Source: Burkholderiales bacterium UBA1834
Lineage (GTDB): Bacteria; Pseudomonadota; Gammaproteobacteria; Burkholderiales; Burkholderiaceae_C
Length of the DNA: 6,728 nucleotides
Assembly (NCBI GenBank): GCA_002339015.1
Contig: DDJC01000107.1
Span: 98,044-104,771 of the forward strand
Reading direction: 5' to 3'
How positions within the stretch are numbered: the stretch's first letter is position 1; each line of letters begins with the position of its first letter. A model generated the notes under the pieces. That model had not been told where the DNA came from, searched no databases, and saw nothing but the letters and a program-made list of their open reading frames with translations. Made by a program: the position numbers and the translations under genes. This document shows, piece by piece, positions 1 through 6,176 of the stretch.

Positions 1-435
1 TTCCAGACCAACATCCTGGCGCTCAACGCGGCCGTGGAAGCGGCACGGGCGGGTGAGCAAGGGCGCGGCTTCGCCGTGGTGGCGGGCGAAGTGCGCACCC
101 TGGCTCAACGCAGCGCGCAGGCGGCGAAGGAGATCAAGGGTCTGATCCACACCAGCGCGGACAAGGTGGATGCTGGCGCGCAGTTGGTGGACGATGCGGG
201 AAAGACCATGCAAAGCATCGTGTCCCAGGTCAAGCGCGTCTCGGACCTGCTGGGTGAAATCAGCGCCGCGACGCAGCAGCAGAGCAGCGGCATCGGCCAG
301 GTCGGTGATGCCGTCGGCCATCTCGACCAGATCACGCAGCACAACGCCGCGCTGGTGGAGCAAAGCGCGGCGGCCTCGCAGAGCCTGAAAGACCAGGCGG
401 AGCGACTGGCCGAGGCGATCAGCGTCTTCCGGTGA
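1..435 (+). CDS. Methyl-accepting chemotaxis protein, C-terminal part (5' end outside window)
   Basis: This is the cytoplasmic signalling half of a chemoreceptor. Receptors of this family form trimers of dimers with CheW and the kinase CheA at the inner membrane. The frame is open from base 1, and 144 residues are visible. It begins inside the hairpin tip (FQTNILALNAAVEAARAGE), continues through GRGFAVVAGEVR at about residues 21-32, and then shows heptad-patterned helix down to the end ISVFR. The sensor domain, membrane segments and HAMP domain lie off the left edge. The protein stops right after the coiled coil, with no flexible tail and no aromatic pentapeptide, so CheR would not be tethered to it. 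Between EVR and the ISAAT segment it has seven more residues than the two minus-strand receptors, so it belongs to a longer receptor class. It converges on cheB and is not part of that operon. The family call is certain; the ligand cannot be known. Confidence 0.96.
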   Translation, partial: FQTNILALNAAVEAARAGEQGRGFAVVAGEVRTLAQRSAQAAKEIKGLIHTSADKVDAGAQLVDDAGKTMQSIVSQVKRVSDLLGEISAATQQQSSGIGQVGDAVGHLDQITQHNAALVEQSAAASQSLKDQAERLAEAISVFR

Positions 436-445
436 CCGAGCGGCG

Positions 446-479
446 GGCCGCCCTGGCGCTGATTGGCAGCCAGGCGGCC
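446..479. terminator. GC-rich inverted repeat between convergent genes, possible bidirectional terminator
   Basis: The 55 bases between the stop codons of the plus-strand receptor and cheB contain a long inverted repeat. The left arm at 446-457 is GGCCGCCCTGGC and the right arm at 469-479 is GCCAGGCGGCC. They pair over 11 base pairs with one bulged C and an 11-base loop. The position between two converging genes fits a hairpin that ends or protects transcripts from both sides. Neither side has a run of T after the stem, so this is not a classical intrinsic terminator. The inverted repeat is seen directly; the terminator role is inferred. Confidence 0.5.
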
Positions 480-490
480 ACGCCGGCCGA

Positions 491-1564
491 TCAGGACAAC
501 TGCGCCAGAATTTCCCTGGACAGGCCGCTCAAGGGAACCGTGCGCTCCACGCCGCCGCGCTTGATGGCTTCCTTGGGCATGCCAAACACCACACAGGACT
601 GCTCATCCTGGGCGATGGTGCGCGCGCCCGCCTGGCGCATCTCCAGCAGGCCCGCCGCGCCATCGTCGCCCATGCCCGTCATGATGATGCCCAGCGCATT
701 GGCACCGGCGCTTTTGGCCGATGACCGGAACAGCACATCCACGGACGGGCGATGCCGATTGACCAGAGGGCCGTCCACCACCTCGACGTGATACTGCGCA
801 CCGCTGCGCTTGAGAAGCATGTGCCGGCCGCCGGGCGCGATCAAGGCTTGTCCGGGCAACACCCGGTCGTTGTGGCGCGCCTCCCTCACCGAAATCCGGC
901 ACAGCCCATCCAGCCGCGCGGCGAACGCCGCCGTGAACTTCTCGGGCATGTGCTGAACGATGACCAAGCCGGGACAGACCCGAGGCAGGGCCGTGAGCAC
1001 CTCCTCCAGGGCCTGCGTGCCTCCGGTGGAAGTTCCCATGATCACCACCTTCTCGGTGGTCTGGCTCATCGCCCCCGGCGCGCCCCTGGGCAGGATCACA
1101 TCGGCATTGTGCTTGGGGGCCACGGGCTCCGCGACAGCAGCCCGGACAGCGGTCCGCCTCACCGTGGCGCCCGCCGCAGCCCGCACCGTCTGCACCAGTT
1201 CGGCACGTGTCTCCAGCAGGAAATCCTTCAATCCCAGACGCGGCTTCGTGACGATGGCGATGGCGCCTGCGGAGAGCGCTTCCAGGGTCGTTCGCGCGCC
1301 TTTTTCCGTCAAGGTCGAACAGATCACGACTGGCGTCGGGCGCTCAGCCATCAGCTTGCGCAGGAACGTGATGCCGTCCATGCGCGGCATCTCCACATCC
1401 AGCACGATGACATCGGGCCATTGAACCTTGAGCTTCTCGATCGCGATCAGCGGGTCCGCCGCCGCAGCGATCACCTCCATGCCGCCGGCTTCATCCAGCA
1501 GTTGTGTGATCACTTGCCTCACCACCGCGGAATCGTCAACGATCATCACCTTGATCGGCTTCAT
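491..1564 (-). CDS. cheB: Chemotaxis response regulator protein-glutamate methylesterase CheB
   Basis: CheB removes methyl groups from receptor glutamates, and can deamidate glutamines, when phosphorylated by CheA. This gives feedback adaptation. The 357-residue protein has the usual two parts. The N-terminal receiver domain, about residues 1-120, has the acidic pair D10-D11, phosphoacceptor D56 in VLDVEMP, S83 and K107. A linker of about 50 residues rich in Ala and Arg follows. The methylesterase domain, about 171-357, has S179 in GTSTGG, H205 in VQHMP and D301 in GMGDDGAAG. All three catalytic residues sit 15 positions later than in the E. coli enzyme, so the spacing of the triad is conserved. 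The ATG at 1564 starts directly before the first receiver strand; a possible GGAG lies 11 bases upstream. It follows cheR by 28 bases and is the last gene of the minus-strand run. No cheD lies between cheR and cheB, unlike in many betaproteobacterial clusters. Confidence 0.97.
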   Translation of the reverse strand: MKPIKVMIVDDSAVVRQVITQLLDEAGGMEVIAAAADPLIAIEKLKVQWPDVIVLDVEMPRMDGITFLRKLMAERPTPVVICSTLTEKGARTTLEALSAGAIAIVTKPRLGLKDFLLETRAELVQTVRAAAGATVRRTAVRAAVAEPVAPKHNADVILPRGAPGAMSQTTEKVVIMGTSTGGTQALEEVLTALPRVCPGLVIVQHMPEKFTAAFAARLDGLCRISVREARHNDRVLPGQALIAPGGRHMLLKRSGAQYHVEVVDGPLVNRHRPSVDVLFRSSAKSAGANALGIIMTGMGDDGAAGLLEMRQAGARTIAQDEQSCVVFGMPKEAIKRGGVERTVPLSGLSREILAQLS

Positions 1565-1592
1565 AGGTTCGGATGCTCCGGTTCATCGCCGC

Positions 1593-2393
1593 TCATTGCA
1601 GCTTGCAATAGACGGAAGGCGCCACTTGCTTGACCAGATTGGTGACCTGATGAAGACTCTCGGAGTGGCCAATGAAAAAGTAACCTCCGGGCTTGAGCGC
1701 GGACAGCACCCTGTCCACCACCCTGGCCTTGGTGTCCTGGTTGAAGTAGATCAGCACGTTCCTCAGGAAGATCACGTCGAAGCGGCCGATGTTGGGAAGG
1801 GCCTCGTTGAGATTGACCTGTGAAAACACCGCCCGCTGGCGAAGCGCGCGTTGCACGAGCAAGGTGCCTTCCTGATCTTCCACGCCCTTGAGACAATACC
1901 GCTTGAGGTACTCCGCCGGGATGTGCCGCGTTCTCTCGAGGGGATAGTGGCCCGCACGCGCACGCGACAGCACCCGCGTGCTGATGTCCGACCCCATCAG
2001 CTCCCACGGCTTGGCCCCTCGCTCGTCGTCCAGCATCATCGCCAGGCTGTACACCTCTTCGCCGGTCGAGCAGGCGGCGCTCCACACACGAAAGCTTTGC
2101 TGGCCCGATGCTTTGCGCAAGATCGACCGCAGTGCCTCGAAGTGCCGGGGCTCACGGAAGAAGTAGGTCTCGTTGGTCGTCAGCAGGTCGACGGCGGTCT
2201 GGACCTCACCGGGGTCGTTGCCGCTCGCGAGCAGGCTGAAATAGGCATCGAAGCTGTCGAGGTTGCGCGCCTGCACGCGCTTGGACAGGCGCCCGCTGAC
2301 CAATTGCTTCTTGGCCGCGGACAAAGTGATGCCGGCGGAGTCGTAGATGAACGTCTGAAAGGAGCGGAACTCCTGGTCATTGATGCTGATCAT
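1593..2393 (-). CDS. cheR: Chemotaxis protein-glutamate O-methyltransferase CheR
   Basis: CheR transfers methyl groups from S-adenosylmethionine to receptor glutamates and so opposes CheB. With the start at 2393 (MISINDQEF) it has 266 residues, close to the usual length. The N-terminal helical domain, about residues 1-70, is followed by LTTNETYFFRE at 71-81, the SAM-binding WSAACSTGEEVYS at 104-116, the acidic GSDIS at 134-138, RNVLIYF at 211-217 and GHSES at 242-246. The small beta subdomain at about 165-190 aligns without gaps to E. coli CheR as I remember it, including the loop between two glycines. E. coli CheR is a pentapeptide-binding type, which fits the aromatic tails on both minus-strand receptors. 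The frame stays open upstream to 2564, but those residues lie inside the preceding gene and look unlike CheR. I see no clear Shine-Dalgarno sequence. The stop codon of the receiver-EAL gene is 26 bases upstream, so translation may depend on coupling. Confidence 0.96.
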   Translation of the reverse strand: MISINDQEFRSFQTFIYDSAGITLSAAKKQLVSGRLSKRVQARNLDSFDAYFSLLASGNDPGEVQTAVDLLTTNETYFFREPRHFEALRSILRKASGQQSFRVWSAACSTGEEVYSLAMMLDDERGAKPWELMGSDISTRVLSRARAGHYPLERTRHIPAEYLKRYCLKGVEDQEGTLLVQRALRQRAVFSQVNLNEALPNIGRFDVIFLRNVLIYFNQDTKARVVDRVLSALKPGGYFFIGHSESLHQVTNLVKQVAPSVYCKLQ

Positions 2394-2419
2394 GGCGATG
2401 GTGGTGTCTGTATGCGGCT

Positions 2420-3685
2420 TCAGGATGTGGTGTCCGCCAGGCTGGCGATGCACGCCCCTGCGTTCCAGGCTCTGGTCCAGGTGGGTACGTCGGCGCCGGG
2501 CATGGGTTTGGCGATCAGGTAGCCCTGCCCGATGGCACAGCCCATCGTGCGCAAGGTGTGCCAATCCTCGAGCGTTTCGATGCCTTCGGCCACGCTGACC
2601 AGTTCCAGCTGTCTCGACATGTCGATGGCGGACTGCAGGATGACGCGCAGATTGATGCGCTCGTGGACACCGCGGACAAAGCTCCGGTCGATCTTCAACT
2701 CCGTGAACGGGAACTGCGCCAACTGCTGCATCGACGAGAACCCCGTCCCGTAGTCATCGATGGACAAGCCAAACCCCTTGAGCCGCAGCCTGGCCAGCAT
2801 GGCCAGCGCGGACCCCATGTTGGGCGTGAGTGAGCCCTCCGTGATCTCCAGCACGATCTGGTCAGCCTGAACGTCGTGCATGGCCATCAGCCGGGTCATC
2901 TGATCGACCAGATCGAGGTCCCCCAACAGCAGTGGGGACAGGTTGATGGCCATCGTCGGCTTGAATCGCTCGTCGGCCTGGCGCCATTCGGACAGTTGCG
3001 TGAAGCACCGCGACATCAATGCCAGGGTCAAGGACCCGATCAGGTCGTGGCGCTCGGCCAAGGGAATGAACACATCGGGGGGGACCATGCCCAGATCCGG
3101 GTGCGGCCAGCGGGCCAGCGCCTCGAAGCCCCTCACCGCGCCCGTCTGCAGTTCCACCTTGGGCTGGTAGTGCATGGTGAACATGCCGCTCGCGATGGCC
3201 TTGCCCAGCACCCCGGCATCCAGCCCCATGCTGTCGGCCGAGCGCGGCAATTGCCCTGTCCGCCCCCCGGGTGGGCGCAGAACATGTGCACGGCGTTCGA
3301 TGAGCCGGCGCAGGGCATCACCTTGAAGCGGCTTCCTGATGCCGCCCAGCACCGGCATGCCCAGCGACCGGGTCATGGCTTCGACGGTATGGATGATGAG
3401 CAACTCCCGGCCCGATGCCACGATGATGGGCAGCAAGAGGCCCTGGGCCTGCATCCGCTGGATGACCTGCACGCCGTCCAGGCCCGGCATCTCGAGGTCC
3501 ACCATGACCACGTCAGGCAGCTCGTCGGCACTCAACTCGCTCAACAAGGCCAGCGCCTGCTCGCCATGGCTGGCCTCCAGGACACGGGCAACGCCCAGTT
3601 GCCCCAGCATATCGACGGCATGCATCCGCTGCACCGTGCTGTCGTCGATGACCAGCACGGATCTCACGACACTAGCGTGGTCCAT
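2420..3685 (-). CDS. Response regulator: receiver domain fused to EAL cyclic-di-GMP phosphodiesterase
   Basis: This predicted cytoplasmic enzyme would hydrolyse cyclic-di-GMP to pGpG under control of phosphorylation. The receiver domain, about residues 5-125 of 421, has D14-D15, phosphoacceptor D63 in MVDLEMPGLDG, S91 and K118 in IRKPL. A short linker rich in Arg, Gly and Pro leads to the EAL domain at about 155-400. The catalytic signatures look complete: EAL at 188-190, N248 in INLS, E280 in LEITE, D310-D311 in IDDYGTGFSS, K331 in LKIDRSF, E367 in AEGIET and Q387 in GQGY. There is no GGDEF or DNA-binding domain, so the layout resembles Pseudomonas RocR. I place the start at the ATG at 3685, because GGAGGGG lies six bases upstream and the receiver begins at once. 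The open frame reaches back to 3754 with no good start signal. It sits between a receptor gene and cheR, so the chemosensory kinase is its likely phosphate donor. That link is inferred. Confidence 0.93.
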   Translation of the reverse strand: MDHASVVRSVLVIDDSTVQRMHAVDMLGQLGVARVLEASHGEQALALLSELSADELPDVVMVDLEMPGLDGVQVIQRMQAQGLLLPIIVASGRELLIIHTVEAMTRSLGMPVLGGIRKPLQGDALRRLIERRAHVLRPPGGRTGQLPRSADSMGLDAGVLGKAIASGMFTMHYQPKVELQTGAVRGFEALARWPHPDLGMVPPDVFIPLAERHDLIGSLTLALMSRCFTQLSEWRQADERFKPTMAINLSPLLLGDLDLVDQMTRLMAMHDVQADQIVLEITEGSLTPNMGSALAMLARLRLKGFGLSIDDYGTGFSSMQQLAQFPFTELKIDRSFVRGVHERINLRVILQSAIDMSRQLELVSVAEGIETLEDWHTLRTMGCAIGQGYLIAKPMPGADVPTWTRAWNAGACIASLADTTS

Positions 3686-3691
3686 GACTAT

Positions 3692-3698
3692 CCCCTCC
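3692..3698 (-). promoter_or_regulatory. Strong ribosome binding site deciding the start of the receiver-EAL gene
   Basis: Read on the minus strand, GGAGGGG is followed by six bases and then the ATG at 3685. It is one of the best Shine-Dalgarno sequences in the window. It argues against the in-frame upstream starts at 3700 and 3754. The ATG at 3700 would overlap this site. Confidence 0.75.
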
Positions 3699-3752
3699 AT
3701 CCCCGTGATGTCGATCGCATCCCGCTGCGCTGCTTCATGACCGGCTTTCTTC

Positions 3753-3768
3753 AAAAAGCGTGGACGCT
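3753..3768 (-). terminator. Weak hairpin with T run just after the receptor gene
   Basis: On the minus strand, AGCG-TCCA-CGCT is followed by TTTTT, starting at the last base of the receptor stop codon. The stem has only four base pairs, so at best it is a weak or partial terminator. The 82-base gap that holds it is the longest in the minus-strand run. It could lower expression of the downstream receiver-EAL, cheR and cheB genes relative to the receptors, or it could be chance. Confidence 0.2.
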
Positions 3769-5567
3769 CAGAACGTGGCGAACTGGGATTCGTCGATCAG
3801 TTCTGGCACCAGGGCCTTCTTGCCACGCTGAACCGGGGCGACCTCCTGGCCTGCGGGCATGGGCGCCCTGGGCTTGGCGTGGGCAGCCTTGCGGAAGATG
3901 GGCGCCCCGGCGGCAGCCGGCACCTGGGCGCTCAGCCTGAAGAAACCCATGGTCTGCTGCAGCTGTTCGGCCTGGGTGCTCATTTCCTCGGCCGTGGCGG
4001 CCAGCTCTTCCGAACTCGACGCGTTCTGCTGTGTGGTCAGGCTCAGCTGCGTCACCGCAGCGTTGATCTGGCTGACGCCCGATGTCTGTTCTTCCGAGGC
4101 GGCCGTGATCTCCTGCACCAGGTCCGAGGTCTTCTTGATGTTGGGCACCATTTCGTCGAGCAGCTTGCCGGCACGCTCGGCCAGCTCGACGCTGGAGCCG
4201 GCCACATCGCCGATCTCCTGCGCCGCCACCTGGCTGCGCTCAGCCAGCTTGCGCACTTCGGCCGCCACGACCGCGAAGCCCTTGCCATGCTCGCCCGCTC
4301 GCGCCGCCTCAATGGCCGCGTTGAGCGCCAGCAGGTTGGTCTGGTAGGCGATGTCATCAATGATGCCGATCTTCTGCGCGATCTGCTTCATTGCCGCCAC
4401 CGTGGCTTTCACGGCCTCGCCGCCTTCGGCCGCTTCACCGGAAGCCTTGGTGGCGATGCCGTCGGTGACCTTGGCGTTCTCGGTGTTCTGTGCGATGGAC
4501 GCGGTCATCTCCTCGATAGAGGCGCTGGTCTGTTCGACCCCGGCGGCCTGCTCGCTGGCGGCCTGGCTCAGCGACTGGGCCGTGGCGCTGACCTCCTCGG
4601 AGGCACCGGCCAGCGCCTCGGCGCCGCTGTTGACCTCGGCCACCACCTCCGAGAGCTTGGCCACCGTGTTGTTCACGTACTGCTTCATCTCGGCGAAAGA
4701 GCCCTGGTAATCCTTGGTGATGGTCTGGGTCAGGTCGCCCTGGGCCATGGCCTTCATCACCCGGACCACATCGCCGATGCTGGAGCCGGCGGAATCCACC
4801 ATGGTGCGAACCGCGGCCAGCATGCTGGTCGAATCGCCTTGGCGAGTCGCGACCTCTACCGCGAAATCACCCTGGGCGACCTTGTGGAGAACCTCCGCCG
4901 CATACGACGGCTCGCCCCCCAGCAGCTTCAGAAGCCCACGGGTGATCAGTGTGCCGACGACGGCGGCACACACGACGGCCAGCAAAGACAGCCCGATCAC
5001 CAGGTTGCGTGTCTCGGTGTAAGTATTGACAGCCTCGCTGCCCGCCTCGTTCATCTGCGTGGCCACGTAATCGCCGAGCGCGTCAATGGCGTTGATGTAG
5101 GCCTTGTTGGCGGGATCGAATTCGCTCTTGAGGTAATCCAGGGCCGTGGCCTTGTCTGTCTCGATGAGGGCATACACACGCTCGTACTTGGGCGCCAGCT
5201 CGGCGCGTCTGTCATTGACCACCTTCAGCAGTTCTCGCGCCTTCTCGGCTTGGAGCGTGGCCTCAAGCTTCTTGAGGTGCTCGGAGTTCTCGTTGCGAAG
5301 CGCCGTGAGTTCATTTTTGAGGCTGCTTCTTTCCGTCTCGTTGGACACCAGAAAGATGCCATTGAAGAGGCGGCCGATCGTCAGGGCGTTCTTGATGACT
5401 TCTTCGCTGGCCATGACCTTGGGATAGCGATCCTCCATGATCAGTGTGGTGGAAGAACTGACCACCGACAAACGCAACACGCTGAGCACCGAGATGCTGA
5501 GCAGCAGAAGGACCAGGACGCCGAAACCCAATACGAGCCGGTTGGCAACCGTGAGATTCTTGAACAT
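3768..5567 (-). CDS. Methyl-accepting chemotaxis protein with four-helix-type sensor domain and CheR-docking tail
   Basis: This is a complete transmembrane chemoreceptor of 599 residues. The start at 5567 (MFKNLTVANRL) has AGGGGA six bases upstream; the frame extends to a TTG at 5588 without support. Transmembrane segment 1 is at about residues 11-33. A helical periplasmic domain at about 34-188 resembles the four-helix-bundle receptor family. Transmembrane segment 2 is at about 189-209. Two HAMP-like units follow, at about 210-261 (with LGGEP) and 262-313 (with AMAQGDLTQTI). The signalling hairpin runs to about residue 545, with its tip around YQTNLLALNAAIEAARAGE (408-426). Likely methylation segments include SEEVSATA near 323-330 and SIEEMTAS near 350-357. 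A flexible tail of 54 residues rich in Ala, Pro and Lys ends in QFATF, which fits the x-[HFYW]-x-x-[HFYW] pentapeptide that docks CheR and CheB. The ligand cannot be inferred. It lies between cheW and the receiver-EAL gene. Confidence 0.96.
   Translation of the reverse strand: MFKNLTVANRLVLGFGVLVLLLLSISVLSVLRLSVVSSSTTLIMEDRYPKVMASEEVIKNALTIGRLFNGIFLVSNETERSSLKNELTALRNENSEHLKKLEATLQAEKARELLKVVNDRRAELAPKYERVYALIETDKATALDYLKSEFDPANKAYINAIDALGDYVATQMNEAGSEAVNTYTETRNLVIGLSLLAVVCAAVVGTLITRGLLKLLGGEPSYAAEVLHKVAQGDFAVEVATRQGDSTSMLAAVRTMVDSAGSSIGDVVRVMKAMAQGDLTQTITKDYQGSFAEMKQYVNNTVAKLSEVVAEVNSGAEALAGASEEVSATAQSLSQAASEQAAGVEQTSASIEEMTASIAQNTENAKVTDGIATKASGEAAEGGEAVKATVAAMKQIAQKIGIIDDIAYQTNLLALNAAIEAARAGEHGKGFAVVAAEVRKLAERSQVAAQEIGDVAGSSVELAERAGKLLDEMVPNIKKTSDLVQEITAASEEQTSGVSQINAAVTQLSLTTQQNASSSEELAATAEEMSTQAEQLQQTMGFFRLSAQVPAAAGAPIFRKAAHAKPRAPMPAGQEVAPVQRGKKALVPELIDESQFATF
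3933..4340 (-). repeat. Direct repeat, copy A, inside the complete receptor gene
   Basis: This stretch encodes the descending helix of the receptor signalling domain. It matches 6321-6728 at a constant offset of 2388 bases without gaps. By hand count about 25 of 408 positions differ, so identity is about 94 percent. The part at 4099-4199 is identical over 101 bases to 6487-6587. Third-position differences are also few, so recent duplication or gene conversion is more likely than protein-level constraint alone. The repeat continues past the window edge in copy B, so its true length is unknown. Confidence 0.9.
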
Positions 5568-5573
5568 GAAAAT

Positions 5574-5579
5574 TCCCCT
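5574..5579 (-). promoter_or_regulatory. Ribosome binding site of the complete receptor gene
   Basis: AGGGGA on the minus strand lies six bases before the ATG at 5567. It decides this start over the TTG at 5588, which would place these bases inside the coding sequence. Confidence 0.7.
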
Positions 5580-5603
5580 GTTAGACAATGAATCAGATTC
5601 TTT

Positions 5604-6155
5604 TCAGTGAGCCGCCACGACATCGCGCTGATCGTGTGTCAGCGTTTCGATCTCTTCGACGGACAGCGCACGGTCCAGGTCGAGCAGGATCACGAAGCGC
5701 CCCTTGACCTTGCCCATGCCCTGGATGAAATCGCTGCGGATGCGCGCGCCGAAAGCGGGCGGCGGCTCGATGTCGCTGGCCGCGATGTCCAGCACTTCGT
5801 TGACGGCATCGACCACGACACCGATCACCTGACGCTGCGTCTCGGTGTTCACCTCGACGATGACGATGCAGGTGCGCTTGCCCACCTCGCTCGAAGGCTT
5901 GCCGAAACGGGCCTGCAGATCCATGACGGGCACCACGGCGCCGCGCAGGTTGATCACGCCGCGCACGGCGTTCGGCATCATGGGCACCGTGGTCAGCGTG
6001 CCGTACTCGATGATTTCCTTGATGGCCAGAATGCCGATGGCGAACATCTCGCCGCCGAGCTGGAAGGTCAGGTACTGCCCCGGTTCCGCCGAATGCGCGG
6101 CACCGGGATGGACCACCGCAGTGGCCGTGTTCGGGGTAGAGACGATGTTGTTCAT
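5604..6155 (-). CDS. cheW: Chemotaxis scaffold protein CheW
   Basis: CheW is the adaptor that links receptor tips to the CheA kinase in the signalling array. The protein has 183 residues. The first 27 or so are a low-complexity, probably disordered leader. The CheW fold starts at about residue 28 (YLTFQLGGEMFAIGI) and ends near 172. The motif VINLRGAVVPVMDL at about 67-80 contains R71, the equivalent of the conserved arginine needed for receptor and kinase contact. Later pieces include IVIVEV near 97-102, VVVDAVNEVLDI near 113-124 and FIQGMGKV near 143-150. It is longer than the roughly 165 residues of E. coli CheW mainly through the N-terminal leader. There is no receiver domain, so it is not CheV. 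The ATG at 6155 has GAGAGGA six bases upstream. It lies 21 bases after one receptor gene and 36 bases before another, which fits co-transcription. Confidence 0.97.
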   Translation of the reverse strand: MNNIVSTPNTATAVVHPGAAHSAEPGQYLTFQLGGEMFAIGILAIKEIIEYGTLTTVPMMPNAVRGVINLRGAVVPVMDLQARFGKPSSEVGKRTCIVIVEVNTETQRQVIGVVVDAVNEVLDIAASDIEPPPAFGARIRSDFIQGMGKVKGRFVILLDLDRALSVEEIETLTHDQRDVVAAH

Positions 6156-6161
6156 GGTGGA

Positions 6162-6168
6162 TCCTCTC
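6162..6168 (-). promoter_or_regulatory. Ribosome binding site of cheW
   Basis: GAGAGGA on the minus strand lies six bases before the cheW ATG at 6155. It falls in the 21-base gap after the stop codon of the upstream receptor, so cheW has its own initiation signal within the run. Confidence 0.65.
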
Positions 6169-6176
6169 GACTTTGA

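Noticed and set aside
752..1633. Plus-strand open frame of 293 codons opposite cheB
   Set aside because: It overlaps the cheB coding sequence, whose active-site motifs are complete, and it shows no domain of its own.
2394..2564. N-terminal extension of cheR by 57 residues
   Set aside because: The frame is open, but the extra residues lie inside the receiver-EAL gene, are rich in Arg and His, and do not look like CheR. The ATG at 2393 begins exactly where the family usually starts.
2420..3685. Possibility that the receiver-EAL protein also makes cyclic-di-GMP
   Set aside because: No GGDEF-type motif or domain is present. The region between receiver and EAL is only about 30 residues long.
3686..3754. 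Longer receiver-EAL protein starting at 3754 or 3700
   Set aside because: The start at 3754 would be a TTG without a ribosome binding site. The ATG at 3700 overlaps the GGAGGGG that serves the ATG at 3685.
2876..3940. Plus-strand open frame of 354 codons opposite the receiver-EAL gene
   Set aside because: The opposite strand carries intact receiver and EAL motifs over this range. The plus-strand translation is low-complexity and rich in Gln, His and Pro, and it runs across two real genes.
3879..5591. Long plus-strand open frame of 570 codons opposite the complete receptor gene
   Set aside because: It is the antisense shadow of a GC-rich receptor gene. The translation is rich in Gly, His, Arg and Leu with no recognisable domain, while the minus-strand frame is a clear receptor throughout.
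5590..5600. Short palindrome GAATCAGATTC between cheW and the complete receptor gene
   Set aside because: Eleven bases with five-base arms in a single copy is weak evidence. I found no promoter elements around it and no second copy, so I do not call an operator.
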